Shown here piece after piece: positions 10,162 to 21,654 of a DNA stretch of 64,000 nt; within the stretch, counting starts at the first letter, position 1; every line of letters begins with the position of its first letter. The notes under the pieces were generated by a model. That model ran no database searches. It saw only the letters and a program-made list of their open reading frames with translations, and was not told where the DNA came from. Source of the DNA: Bryopsis sp. KO-2023 (lineage: Eukaryota; Chlorophyta; Ulvophyceae; Bryopsidales; Bryopsidaceae); assembly GCA_030272585.1 (NCBI GenBank), contig BSYQ01000013.1, forward strand, positions 930,001 to 994,000, given 5' to 3'. The translations under genes were made by a program, and so were the position numbers.

Positions 10162-13100
10162 CTAGTTCCTAAAAAGGCCCTTGTTGTGTTTTATGAAACT
10201 CAGGGCTTGGACGTTGTCTGGGCTGAGGGAAGCACGGCGGGCACGAACCAGGGCTCCCGATTGGCTGAATGATCTCTCTGATTCGGCAGAGGAAGCGGGG
10301 ACAACCAGGAAGTCGACAGCCACAGCCTGCAGGATTGGGTAATTCCTGCCTTCCGTGCCCCAGAACTTGAGCTGGGAACCCCGGGGCTGCATAGGGAGGG
10401 TCTCGTATGCGGTCAGCTCGCTCCTTGCCATCCCCTCAATGTCCAGCAGATTGGCGGTGGGCCCCGCCGGCATTGCCTCAGGAGGCGAATCATCGTCAGA
10501 GTCGTCCAAAAAAGACTCCTGGGGCTGCATCCCCACGTCTCCACTCCCGCCTTCGGTGTCCCCCTCATTGTTCCCCCCGAACATGTTCTTGTCCGTGGCC
10601 TTCTGCGCAGCCAGGGAAACTATTTCATCCCTCACCTGTAATGAAACACAACATCGTTACAACAACGTAGAACATCGGTTTCAGTAACGCCAAACATCGG
10701 TACACATAACGTCTTTAACACGTTACAACAACGTCCGGATCGTTACTGTACCGACCTGGTCGGTACAGCACCGACCCAATATCGGTGCAGTAACGACCCA
10801 GGTCGGTACAGTAACGATCTGGGTCGGTACAGTAACGATCCTGTTTATTTTCTCTTTCTCTTCTTTTTTAAGTGATCCACATGCACCCAAGCAATGAAAG
10901 AAAAACACAAGCAAAAGCAACACTTACCTCCGTCATGAAAGCGTCCGCGTCGAGATATTGCGCCATCACCTTCGGAAGCTCCGCCCACGCCGGTGCATCG
11001 AACATCTCCCTGATGAACTTGTTGTTCACCGTTGGGTCCATCACCGCGAGGCATGCAGCACCGAACACCCAGTTTGGGTCGTCGATCTGGGCATACAGGT
11101 GGCATGCCAACACGGACATCGCCTCCCGGATGTCAGAGGGATGCGGGGTGTGATCGATGGTCGTCTCTGGGCACCCCCTCATGAGGTGTTTGCAGCACCT
11201 GAAGTTCATACAAAAACAAATCAACACATAGCACAGAGAAAATCTGGCAGATTCGTAAAAAACCCACTTTACTTTTCAGCCTAGATTACTGATGTACTTG
11301 TGATTCTGCTGTGTTTATATATTAGATATATATATATATATATATATAAACAACAAAAAACCTCACTTTGCTATTGGTTCTATTTTGTTTTCTGGATTTA
11401 ATTTGGATTACACACCTCAGAATGATCCTCAGCATGTCTCCACCGGTGGGGTAATCGTTCCCTTCGAGCTTCTTGGAGGTCATCGCCACCGGGAACAGGA
11501 TGGTCCTCAATAGGCGGAGGGCCTCCCTGAAAACCAAAATATCAATAAAAAAAACTTAATAAACAAACCAGAAAATCATTAAAAACAAAACAGGAAACAA
11601 ACCAGAAAATCAATAAAGAAACTTAATAAGCACAGCAGGAAATTAACTTACCAATCGGCAATCTCCAGTGGCGACTTGTACCGCTGGAACTCCACCTCGA
11701 ACCACCTCTTCGCAGCCCCCTCCACATCCAAAAGACGGACGATCATGTGGAAGGTGGAGTTCCAGCGGGTGTCGCATGGGACCTTCAGCGTGAGGACCCT
11801 GTTGGGGGTGATCCATGGGAGGCCCTCGTCATCGGTGTCGCTCTCTGACAACAGGTCCACCGCCTCCCCCTCCTTCGCCGCGCGTTGAAACTCCTCCCTC
11901 TGCAGCCTATCCAGGATTGCCTTCGACCTGGTGGATCTGTAACACAACATCACATGACACAGAAATGTTATCGTCAAATATAAAATTAATATTTCACAAG
12001 CACACAGAAAAAACAAAAAACAAAACAAACACCACAAACAAGAATGATACATAAGTGAACAGAAATCAGCAAATGGAATTTACCTCGACACATGCGATAC
12101 AAAGGCGGTGGCCTTGTCGAGGGCCTTCTTCAGATTAGGGCTGGTGCCCCCCAGCCCAGCCAGCCATTTCCGCACAGCGGTCTGCAGCAGGTGCAACACA
12201 CATGGTTGCCAGTCCCAGAAGAGAAGTCGGTCGAAGCAGCTGACTACATTGGACCCACAGTCTGTGACTATTGTGGGCCTGTAGTAGGTCAGCCCGACTT
12301 GTCCGGCAGCCTGCAGGACATGGTCCTTGATAACTGCAACACAGGAAACAACACAGAGGTAAGAAACATTGATTACAGGAGACCGTTATGAGGAACGACT
12401 TGATGCGTTGTTGTAACGTCTTCGGTCGGTACTGGTACCGTCTGAAACCGTTACAACAACGCATCAAGTCGTTACAGCACCGTGTAGACGTTACAACAAC
12501 GCTTACACGGTATTTGCACCGACATAGGGACGGTGCTTACAACGATTGTGTTTCGTTACAACACCGTCGGGTCGTTACGCATAACGACTTCTTTTTTTTC
12601 CCACCCATAGTAAAAAAAAACCCAAACCCCCACAAACAACTGACTTCCAAATTGACTGCTGATCATCAAGTTTAAAAAAACAATATAATAACTTTTCATA
12701 TTTTTGTTTCTTTCCCTCATTCACACAATCACAAGCCCAACCCCAATTACCTTGCGCCGTCACGGACTCCTCCTCCACCGGAATTGATCCCATGCTGTAT
12801 GTCGCCAAACGCCAGGCCTCACCCTCCTTCACAGCTCCCCCAGCCACCCAGGGCGTCACCACAGTGTGGATGGTGAGGGACAGGTACTTGTCCCCTGCCC
12901 TGCTCGTCCACGCGTCACATGTGAGGGCGGGCTTGATGGCTGCCTCTTGGTAGGCCCCCATCTTCTCCTTCAGCTTGCCCAATCCCTCTTGAAAGAGTTC
13001 TTGGACCTGCACCACATCAGAAAAATAATATTAAAAACAGTAGAAAACAAAACAAAACAAAACAAACAAAACAAAACAAAACACAAAACACAAAAAAGAA

Positions 13101-14096
13101 AAACCCAAACCAGAAAAATCCCTTACCTTCCGGGTGATGGTGCGACGTGAAAACTTGGGGGCCCGCGGGTTGAACAGCTTGATCATCTCAGCCCAGCCAG
13201 GCGAGTCAGCCACACTTAACGGCAGCCCCTCACACGCAATCCAAAGGGCCACTCCCTGTGCAGCATTTTTCCACATTGGGGATTGTGGGGGCCAGGCCTT
13301 GGCCTGCACAAACTGCTCCAGCTGGGTATCGCGCTGCGAGGGGCTGCAGGTAACCACAATTAATCAGGCACAAAAGAAAAAAAAACAGACAACAGGAAAT
13401 TATATGATATCAGCAGATTTGAGATCAAACCCAGTTGATGAAGAACTTACTCTGTTTGCTGGAGGCGTGCTTTTAGAGCATCCTCGCTGGTGATCCCGTG
13501 GGACTTTGCATGGCCTAAGGGCGTGGTCAGGGAAGAGTTGGAGTACGACACCAACTTGTCGCAAAGCTGGCACCGTAGAAACTTGGCCCCAGGTGTGGGT
13601 GCTTCCACCTGTGAATAGAAAAAAAAAGAAAACACAAAAACAAATCAAATGTTGCATTCGTTATCAATACCGACATCAATGCGTTACTGCACCGATGTGT
13701 GCGTTACTGCACCGCCTATGGCGTTGCGGTACCGTCTTTGATCGGTGTTCGTAACGCAACAAAACCGGTGCTGCACCGGATGACGTTTTTTCTCACCTGA
13801 AGGACCCCCCCGATCGAAAACAACGCTTTCACCCAAGCGTGCTTTGATGCCTTCCTTTTTTTGACATCGCCACCCTTTCCAGCCTCCGCCGCCCTCTTCT
13901 TCGACGTCGCCGCCGTGCTAGGCCCCCCACTGCTGCCGCCACCACCCCCAGTTCTCTCCGCCTGCTCCATCACCACCTCCAACCCTGAACGCTCTTCCAC
14001 CCTCGGCCCCTTGCCATGCGCGGGCTCCTGCACTGGTCTCTCCTCTGGGCGATCGCCCCCCGCCCCACTTCCACTCACAGGCGCTCCGGAGTCCAT
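10162..14096 (-). CDS. hAT transposase, nine exons, 773 residues
   Basis: Exons on the minus strand: 14096-13797, 13608-13451, 13343-13127, 13006-12751, 12333-12084, 11936-11652, 11526-11416, 11198-10928, 10635-10162. All introns are GT..AG and the total is 2,322 bases (773 codons plus stop) with consistent phases. Domains in order: acidic/Pro-Gly N terminus with a basic KKRKASKHAW patch near residue 85; BED zinc finger with C113, C116, H133, H137; RNase H-like catalytic core with first Asp in LTCDAWTS (D256) and second in IVTDCGSN (D335); the hAT-typical RWNSTFHMIVRLL; and a C-terminal dimerisation domain with PASSAESERSFS (about 729-740). It would cut and paste this element and perhaps CAGAG-ended MITEs such as e. 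A (TA)n run lies in the intron near 11333-11349. Confidence 0.9.
10645..10845. repeat. Motif array in the hAT intron before the last exon
   Basis: Repeated CGTTACAACAACG, CGGTACAGTAACGA and CGGTGCAGTAACG units fill most of the 10636-10927 intron. They match the subterminal arrays of the same element. Confidence 0.75.
12385..12590. repeat. Motif array in the hAT intron between exons 4 and 5
   Basis: Many CGTTGTTGTAACG, CGTTACAACAACG and CGGTACTGG units lie in the 12334-12750 intron, including an inverted pair around ACGACTTGATGCG. Confidence 0.75.
13660..13790. repeat. Motif array in the first hAT intron
   Basis: GCGTTACTGCACCG units and relatives occupy most of the 13609-13796 intron between exon 1 and the BED-finger exon. 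Confidence 0.7.
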
Positions 14097-14154
14097 AGTG
14101 TTTTTTTGATTTTCTTTCCGTTGTTTTTGCCCTCTTTTTCGATACCGTTGAAGT

Positions 14155-14556
14155 CTACCGTAACGTGCAACAGGAAAAAAACCGACGGCAGAAACCTAGC
14201 TTAAACCGGTCACACAAACGCGGTACACATGAAAACGACAAGGAGTGGCGGCATCGTTGCTGTAACGTCCCCACACGTTGCAGTACCGCCATGTCGTTAC
14301 TGCAACGTCAATACGTTGTTGTAACGAACATCGTTATTGGAACCGTGTGTGTCGGTGCAGCAACGTGTGTGGGACGTTGCAACAACGACCGTTACACGGG
14401 TGGCGCCCGTTGGCGACAACGTATTGTACCGACCCGGTACCGATGTTGTACCGTAACGTGAAAATATCCGGCACCGTACCGTACCGTAACGACCCCTTAC
14501 GGTACGGTACGGTATGTAACGTGTCGTACCGTACCGTAGGGGGTCGTTACGGTACA
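14155..14556. repeat. Right subterminal motif array of the hAT, overlapping its promoter region
   Basis: Units such as CGTTGCTGTAACG, CGTTGTTGTAACG and CGGTACGGTACGG lie between the transposase ATG and the right end. Sites here could let the transposase repress its own promoter. Confidence 0.75.
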
Positions 14557-15738
14557 GCCCAGCTCTGTCTTAGAGTTGTGCGCCTTTTGGGGTATTTGTT
14601 GACTAACTGGGACTTAGGTGGCTCGTTGAAATTTGAATTTGTGGATGGAAAAAATAATACTGTAGCTGACAGTTTATCGAGATGGCGCGCAAAAACCAAA
14701 CAGGCCTGTGCTACATGTGGTACGTCAAGAACGCAAGTCGTCACGGAGGAAATGAAACGGGCATGGTTTTCGAAAGCACATGAAGGCCACTATTGCGTCA
14801 AGACGACCTTGGAAAATCTACAGCTACAAAATCGCTACTGGACAGGGATGAAGGAGGATGTACAGCTCTGGGTAGAGCGTTGTCAGGCGTGTCAAGCATG
14901 TCGGCGAACTAAATCCATCAGTCAAAATCTGGGTGATCGTCTAGCATGGGAGCCTGGCCAAGTCATTGGAATTGACTTTGTTGGGCCGCTACGCACAGCC
15001 AAGAGTGGTTTTTGTTATATTGTGGCCATCACGGATTCGTTTTCGAAATGGTTCAAGACAGTTCCTGTGACCCAGAAGACGGCTTTGAATATGGTTGTTG
15101 CATTACGCAGTTGGATTGACGAAACTGGATGGACTCCTCGTCTTATCATTGGCGACAGCGATACAGCTTTCTTATCGGCAACATTCAAGGAGTTTACGAA
15201 CGAGATAGGGGCGGAAGTCCATCTGTCGTCGCCATACGTCCACAAAAGTAATGGGCTAGTGGAGAGGACAATACAGACGTTTATTAACAGGATGCGACGG
15301 ATTGGGTGGAACAGAGGAGGATCATGGGTAGACTGGGTGCAGGACGCAACTAGGAGTATGAATGACTCCTTTCATTCGAGTTTACTGTGTTCGCCAAAGC
15401 GACTTATGCTGCGGATCTCTGAAGTTGGAAAGGAATTGAAAGAAGGTCAATGGAGCAGAGAAGTGAGAAGAGTTCGTGATTTGCAGAAATTTTTGTTTCG
15501 TCAACAGAGTTATCGTTATAGCTCAAAAATAAAGGGTGCTCAATTAAAAGAAGGGGAGAAAGTTTGGCTATTTGACGGAGCCAGGGCAACCGCTTTAGAT
15601 CGAAAATTTGATCCTTTTTGGACTGGTCCTCATATATTGGAGAGGAAGACGTCACCTCATCTCTGGCAAGTTCGGCTTAGAGATAAACGACGGTTGGTAA
15701 ATATTCACTCAGACATGTTGAAAGTTTTCAAAGAATAA

Positions 15739-17097
15739 CGGGGTCGAGAAGAGTCATATGGTTTGGAATGGGCGTTTATTTCTACACCTATACAGATATC
15801 ACAGTGGAAGCGTGTGAGATTGAGAATGGTTTTGCGAGTGAGCGAGAATAGCGAGAGCGAGATGTACTGATGTACTGAAGTAGTGCTGTAGTGAAGTAGT
15901 GCGGTTTGGAGTGCACGTACTGTTAGGGTTGTATATAAGGTGAACGTTTTCCTGTAACAAACACTTCTCTTCAAAATGTCTTCTCGCAAAAACAACAGTG
16001 GTATCGTTCTCTGCACGAACGAGAACGTTCGCTGCTCTCGCGGACACGCGGGGCAAACCATTCCCAGCCCGTCGGCCCCAACTTTTCCTACGCTTCATTC
16101 TCAGTTTCTTTGGCGGAATTTATTGTTCGTCTTAACCCCCAACACTAGAGAGCTCCACTCTCTGTGGGTTTTTTTTGGGGGGGGAGCTTGAAGGATCTTG
16201 TTTGGGAGGCTTTATGATGAGGCCTTTTGGGCTCTGGCTTGAACAAAGTTGGCCATTCAAAAGTCTGTGCCAGACTTTCTGAAGTCCGCCCTTGACGCCT
16301 TGGAGGCTGTGGATTGCTGGGATCGCAGATGCTCTGTCCAGGTTTGGAGCAAGCATCACAATGAATCAAAGAAAGACACTCTTTGTGGGTGACTTGAAGA
16401 AAAAACTGCAAACAATTGACGTGCAATAGCCACTGTTCATGTTTTTTATTTGGTGGAGCATTTTCAAGGGGATGTGTCTAGAATGATACCAAAACAAGTT
16501 TTCTGTGAAAGAATAGAATGGACAGAGGAAGACCAAGTGACGGTCATGTGTTGGATCTTGTGGGTGGCAGAAGCTGATGAATTTTGAGTTCCATCCACAT
16601 GCAGGTCCCTGACCGGTGATGAAATCGCCTCCATTTGCTTACAGGTGTTAATGAGACTTGTGAGCAGATTCCACAACTTATAAGTAATTACTAAGTAAGC
16701 AACAGGGGATTTTATATCATGCTTTATTCTTTGTGATTTGGGGTTTGGATGAGATGTGTTTGCTCTTCCAGACCTGATTGGCTGGAGGATAATCAACAGA
16801 AGGTCTCACAGGCTGCTCAATAGCAACTGGACAGGGTGGTATTTTTGCTACAAGACAGAATCTGGTGCTGAGCTCAAGTTCTCACTTCTTTCTAGACGTT
16901 TGTTGCTCAAGGAATATTCGTCTCTGATGGATTATTGGAGGTTTCTTGGGTTCGACTCCCAGGGTCCATAGAGAATTCAACGGCGGTTATTGATCGTGCG
17001 AATTCCAGTGCCGAAAGTGTGTTTGTTGCTTCGTCCACTGGGAGGTCCTGCAGGAGTCTGGCGACGTTATTTCGAAATAATCACAGGCAAAGTGGTG
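15739..17097. other. Spacer between element C and the pogo-like gene
   Basis: A TATA-like GTATATAAGG at 15931-15940 precedes an ATG at 15976 that opens a 71-codon Ser/Arg-rich frame, so this could be a small gene or an element start, but nothing confirms it. At about 16945-16965 a T-arm-like hairpin with box B GGTTCGACTCC (TGGG/CCCA stem) is another tRNA relic. No other gene is seen. Confidence 0.35.
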
Positions 17098-19160
17098 CGA
17101 TGTCGTCGTTGAATCAAGGCCGAGGGATCCTGAAGTATTTCAAAAGGGAGGTGCCTCCTGGTACTTCAGCACAGTTTGAAAGTGCGAACGCAGAAGTATT
17201 GAAACTCTTGGAGGGGGAGAAGAAAAAAAACAAGAGAAAAGGTTCGTATGCCCATTATACCCCTTCAGAACGGGCTGAGATCGGAAAGCGTGCGGCTGAG
17301 CAGGGAAACGCATCGGCTTTGAGGAAGTATAAACGAACCAAGGGGACACTGAATGAGAGCGTTGTGCGTTCTTTCAAAAAAAAGTATTTGCATCTGTTAA
17401 GTGAAGGTGGAGATGTCTCCAAGCTGAATACATTAAGCCGTGGCCCTCCTCTCGAGCTCGGTCGTTTTGATAAATCCGTTCAAGATTATTTGCGAGCGTT
17501 GCGAAAGTGTGGCACGGCTATCAACCCCCTCATCGCAGTTGCTGCAGGAGTAGGAGTGTTGAAAGCCTCGGACTGAAGCTCTTTGAAAGAGTATGGTGGC
17601 CATATCGATCTCGGCTATCACTGGGGGCGCTCTATTTTGAGACGGATGGATTTTACGAGAAGAAGAGGCACCACCACAAGTGGTTTGCAACTGTCCGACG
17701 CAGAATTCTTGGGTGTGAAGACTGAGTTTCTTGACACCGTTTTTGCAAAGATTGATGAACACAAAATTCCCGATGAATTGGTGTTGAACATAGACGAGAC
17801 AGGGGTCGAAGTAGCGGCGCTACTGTAGCGTCATCAAGTGATTACACTTATGCTCTTAAAGGATCGAAGCGAGTGGCGATTGGGATGCAAAAAGAAAGGC
17901 GGCAAATTACCGCAACATTCTTGGTGGATATGAGTGGAGGTTTGGGGGACATCCAAGTTTTATATGCCGGAAAGACCAATCGTGTGCATCCATCGGGACT
18001 TGTGGGTGTTGATGGTTTCAAGGTTTGGCATACTCCAAGGGATTGGCTAATGGGGAGTCCCTAAAAAAACTTGCAACTGATGTTAAAGTACCCTATGTGG
18101 AGACGAAGAGAAGTGAATTAAGTCGTGAAAACCAAGTAGCTTTGCTTTTGCTCGACAAGTTTTCCGCTCACAGCAATGAAGAGTTTTTGGAAACTCTGGA
18201 ATCGAATCATATTCAATGCGTTTATATCCCAGAAGGGTGTACCGACAGATTACAACCGCTCGACATCTCAGTGAACAGGGTTGCCAAAACCTTCCTTCCA
18301 GTCATGGGCTGCACAGGACAGACCCCTGTCCTGTGCATCGCACAGGACAGGGTTCTGTGCAGGTTCTGTGCACCCTGTGCTGTCCTGTCCTGTGCAGCGG
18401 AATTGCACAGGCCAGGACAGAACAGACTGTCTGTTCTGTGCACAGGGTCAGACCTGTGCTGCACAGGTGCACAGACCTGCACAGCACAGCACAGAACTGC
18501 ACAGAATCTGCACAGAACTGCACAGAATCTGCACAGAACTGCACAGAATCTGCACAGATTTTGCACAGAATCTGCACAGAACTGCACAGAAACTGCACAG
18601 AAACTGCACAGATTTTGCACAGACCCTGTCTGTGCTGTGCTGTACAGGTCTGTGCACCTGTGCAGCACAGGTCTGACCCTGTGCACAGAACAGACAGTCT
18701 GTTCTGTCCTGTCCTGTGCACAGAGGTCTCAGCCCATGTCTGCTTCCTTCGTAATCGCTTCAACAAGTGGTACTCAGCAGAGGTGGCAAAGAAGTTGGAA
18801 GAGGGTGCTGAACCGAGGAACGTGAAAGTTGACATGACTTGGGTGAGGTTGCGCGAAGTGCACGCGACGTGACTGATGGCGATGTATGACTATTTGAAAG
18901 GCCAGAGGGACATAATAAGAAATGGGTTCAAAGCTGGTAAGCTTGTTCGAGACGTGGAAGTTGGAGCTGAGAGAAACGAAGGTGGTGGAAACGATGATGC
19001 GGTGGAGCCTGGAACTGCTCGTGGGCCGACAGATTTGGGAGGCTATGAGAGCGAAATTTGGGACGTTTCGAACGACGACGTCGACGGTTTGTTTGATCTC
19101 GACATGGAATTTTTTGACGAGTTTCGAGGGTTCTCCTTCGCGACAGAAGATGAAGGGTGA
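17098..19160 (+). pseudogene. Decayed pogo/Tigger-like (DDE_1, CENP-B type) transposase
   Basis: Conserved blocks appear in family order but in shifting frames. They are an N-terminal HTH-like part (YTPSERAEIGKRAAEQGNASALRKY), the first Asp in LNIDETG, the block KRVAIGMQKERRQITATF, the second Asp in LLLLDKFSAHS, the third in CTDRLQPLDISVN, and the tail FNKWYSAEVAKKL and MAMYDYLKGQRDIIRNGFKAG. Damage: an in-frame TGA at 17574-17576, frameshifts near 17825 and 18045, a TGA after HAT at about 18871, and a 444-bp MITE at 18299-18742. An acidic tail (DVDGLFDLDMEFFDEF) ends at 19160. Terminal repeats and TA duplications of the parent element were not found. Confidence 0.85.
18299..18742. mobile_element. 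444-bp hAT-like MITE of the b family
   Basis: Ends CAGTCATGGGC and the complement of CAGACATGGGC match element b, as do the first and last hundred bases. The target duplication CTTCCTTC is at 18291-18298 and 18743-18750. The interior is a run of GCACAGAACTGCACAGAATCT units. Removing it with one duplication copy restores the transposase frame (KTFL joined to RNRFNKWY). It lacks palindrome d. Confidence 0.92.
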
Positions 19161-19379
19161 AGGTTCCCTTTCGCTATTGTGTTTTTTGTTTGAATGGGAT
19201 CGATTTCTTGGGAGTGCTGTCGTCACATACTCGAGAAATGGAGTCGCAGAGGTCGCGACTGATTTTCAGGGAACACTGAATTGGTTGTATTCGGGAATGC
19301 TCGCTTGTGAACGTTTTTTAAACCAACAGTTCTGATCTTCTTTCGAAAGACCCTTGGTTCGTGCGGTGTTCTGTTTGCG

Positions 19380-19465
19380 CAGCTTTTTTTTTTGCGCAGC
19401 CTTTTTTTTTGCGCTGCCTTTTCTTTCCGCAACCTTTTTTTTTGCGCAGCCTTTTTGCGGAGTCT
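19380..19465 (+). repeat. Poly-T/GCGCAGCC tandem repeat
   Basis: About four units of roughly 20 bases, each a T run followed by GCGCAGCC or GCGCTGCC. It lies 3' of the pogo-like gene and may belong to that element's subterminal DNA. Confidence 0.7.
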
Positions 19466-19605
19466 AATTTTCGCGTTGCACTAATTTTTGCGACCTGATT
19501 GAATCGCAAAAATTAGTGTCGCAAAAATAAAACACGCGAAAGTTCATGCGCGCAAACATTACCCTATATACGGTAATACATTCTCGTGGACTATAAGTTA
19601 GAACG

Positions 19606-19627
19606 ACCGTCATTGTACAATGACGGT
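19606..19627. repeat. Perfect 22-bp palindrome
   Basis: The palindrome is centred on TGTACA, with arms ACCGTCAT. TACGGTAATACA about 35 bases upstream and GACGGTAATTACA at its right edge repeat the same word. It may be part of a transposon terminus, but no partner copy was found. Confidence 0.6.
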
Positions 19628-19629
19628 AA

Positions 19630-20949
19630 TTACATGTAATCCATCCCAGTTCTCGTCTGAAAGGGGCTTCGCCCTGGGCCTAATCTCACTCCCACTACAC
19701 ACCCGGGTCAACAGGTATCATGATACCAGCTTGGTATTACTAGGCACAGGTTACCTCGGTGTCCTCGAACAGAAGCACTGTACTTTGGAGTTGAAAGATT
19801 TGTAGAAGGATGGGTACATTACGTAATACATACGTACAAGAGTGACATCAACGCTGCAACCGTTAAGGATCTGGCGTTATTGTTTTCTCAGATCTGTTTC
19901 ATTTCTCAAAATTACGCGGATTTTTCCTTGGACAGGATTTTTCACATGATAATTTTTTTTATGATTTTTCACAAAGACACCACCTCTAGTATTTTTAGAG
20001 GAAAGAAAAACCTGGCAAATCATAAAAACAACTTTTTTAAAATACAGTACAGCCGAAGCAGGATCGTATTATAGTGGCAAGGATAAAAACAACTATTACA
20101 CACATAGAAGTCAGCCGCTCGGAATCTATTGCAGAAATAAAATCCAAGTACCTTTCAAAGCAAATTAAAAAAAACAAACATAAAATAGAATGCAACACCC
20201 ACAAGAACACTTTCCTTCCAGGAAGATAACCCACACACATTCTTTCTCCTACACTAAAAACTCACATCTTCCATGAATAGATCCCCTTGCTTCCTGGCGT
20301 TCTAAATCCGACCATTTCATTTCTCAAGCATTCATCCAATTGACCCATACTTTCAAAGATCACTGTTGCAAGAGCTTGCAACGTTACAGAATTGGTATTT
20401 TCGACAATCGAACACCGGCACGAAACTGCCAGGTCTGTTTATCTCCTCATTTTGAAACCCACCCTGTGTCGCAAGACTTGAAATTTTTTCCCAACATAAA
20501 ACCAAACCAAAAAAACCCAAAAAACACAGAATACCATTATATCACGTTGAAATAAACCAACACCAATAACCATATCCAACGAAACTATCATTGATGAAGT
20601 CTCTTCGGGGAAGTTTTTTTTGATATCATCGATGGCTTGGTATAGCCCATGATTTTGCAATCTGCGCAAGGCCAAAAAATCTGGTGTTTTTTTCTATGAA
20701 GAACTGCTCATATGACCAACCCCACCGCACCATCGTTCCCAATCATGCATGCTAATAAATTTCTGTGGCTGTCCATGTTTTTCAAAAGAGATTTTTCAAG
20801 AACTTGTAACCCATCTGTCACCCTTTTTTTCATTAAACAAAAAATAGAAAACACTTGAGCCCATTCGACTTCAATTTTTTTCGTTTATTTTCCACCATTT
20901 CATGTCCATCATTTCTTTTTTCTACGAGACGAGTTTTTTCGAACTCTGA
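19630..20949. other. Spacer without a confident gene
   Basis: A minus-strand exon-like stretch at about 20570-20660 reads LQNHGLYQAIDDIKKNFPEET and could be a missed exon of the neighbouring minus-strand gene. Nothing else is seen. Confidence 0.35.
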
Positions 20950-21591
20950 CTAATTATTAATCATTTCCCCTCCTTGGCCGTGTGCAAACAGTCCAAAGAA
21001 GAAGGAAATCGATGTCCAAACTATGGCACCCACGCACGACATAGCCACGAAATACATCAGCAAGAAGCAAGGGTCTGCCCCCCAGCCATTCACATCCAAC
21101 CCGCTGCGAAACAGCCTGCTCTCTTTGTAGACCAAAGCTTTCACCTGTCCGTCATGCAGTCGATTCGAAACCAGCCTTTTCAAAAACCTCTCCCGATCCA
21201 ACAACTCACACCACCACAGCCACACCAGGCATAAAACCCCGATGCCATAGAAATTCACGAAAGCGATGATCTGCTCGCTTCTGTGGGGCGAAGGAGGTCG
21301 GTGCTGAGTGGAGGAGTGGGTGAAATGCAGCACCACATTGGAGCAAGTGTCGATGATCTCGCTGAATGCATCCATGTGCTGAATGCCGGATGGGCGCAGC
21401 CGGGAGAGCCTGGCAACCTCTTTCTGGGTCCACCAGAATCTGCAGGGAGTCCCCACCAGCAGAATGTAGAACTGCCTCTTGAAATCCACCCTCACCCCCA
21501 TTGTTGAAAACATGGCAGGAATGCAAGAACCTGCAGGGATGAACATGATCCAGTTGTGACTTTCTTTTTTTTTGAAGTGCTGTGAAAACAT
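20950..21591 (-). CDS. Hypothetical membrane protein
   Basis: One open frame of 213 codons ends at 20950. Residues 1-30 may be intron or leader: an AG acceptor lies just before the part reading CIPAMFSTMGVRVDFKRQF, so the true start is uncertain. Hydrophobic segments are FYGIGVLCLVWLWWCELL and a long CFLLMYFVAMSCVGAIVWTSISFFFGLF near the C terminus. Between them is a basic region (DRERFLKRLVSNRLHDGQVKAL). The tail is FAHGQGGEMINN. No family was recognised. It may be the 3' part of a larger gene, with the adjacent minus-strand membrane gene just upstream. Confidence 0.45.
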   Translation of the reverse strand: MFSQHFKKKESHNWIMFIPAGSCIPAMFSTMGVRVDFKRQFYILLVGTPCRFWWTQKEVARLSRLRPSGIQHMDAFSEIIDTCSNVVLHFTHSSTQHRPPSPHRSEQIIAFVNFYGIGVLCLVWLWWCELLDRERFLKRLVSNRLHDGQVKALVYKESRLFRSGLDVNGWGADPCFLLMYFVAMSCVGAIVWTSISFFFGLFAHGQGGEMINN

Positions 21592-21654
21592 TTTCTGATC
21601 GAGGAACGCTTACTAATGAAGACTATTGATCCATCCTTAGAATGGATGTGACCC

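Larger units (their letters stand above)
9344..14567 (-). mobile_element. Intact autonomous hAT transposon, 5,224 bp
   Basis: Ends are CAGAGCTGGGC (9344-9354) and its exact complement (14557-14567), flanked by a perfect 8-bp duplication TCTTAGAG at 9336-9343 and 14568-14575. This size is diagnostic of hAT. It carries a complete nine-exon transposase gene on the minus strand, a minisatellite between the gene's 3' end and the left end, and clusters of GTTACAACAACG/CGGTACAGTAACG motifs at both ends and in three introns. It lies in RNase H of element C. No stop or frameshift was found in the transposase, so it may be active or recently so. Confidence 0.93.
4633..15738 (+). mobile_element. Ty3/gypsy-type retroelement C, heavily interrupted
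   Basis: This is the composite span of a plus-strand retroelement. Host-element segments are 4633-4828, 7517-9343 and 14576-15738; everything between is later insertions (b with c, d and e inside; then a hAT). Each removal with one target-site copy restores the reading frame exactly. Pol order is RT, RNase H, integrase, which is the Ty3/gypsy order. No LTR, primer-binding site or protease was found, and the region after 15738 does not resemble that before 4633, so the outer limits are those of the coding region only. Confidence 0.75.
7591..15738 (+). pseudogene. pol: Element C pol (RT, RNase H, integrase), split by the hAT at 9344-14567
   Basis: Coding parts are 7591-9343 and 14576-15738; joined without the hAT and one TCTTAGAG copy they total 2,916 bases, an exact multiple of three, with no internal stop. 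An N-terminal beta-rich domain also seen in element A pol (GPHQVVQIQWPY, VVQNLSGQP) precedes the RT core with VYLDDILIG. RNase H follows with LYCDWSG, LGELSTICWALREV and VKTDS. The hAT cuts the frame inside RNase H. Integrase has a zinc-binding HEGHYC...CQAC region, then catalytic D (GIDFVGP), D (IGDSDTAFLS) and E (HKSNGLVERT). No PR domain is visible. The gene is dead as it stands, although its parts look well preserved. Confidence 0.85.

Noticed and set aside
18216-18872. Open frames rich in CTGTEQ/HRTAQN repeats in the MITE
   Set aside because: Same repeat-period artefact. The real coding frame is the flanking transposase.
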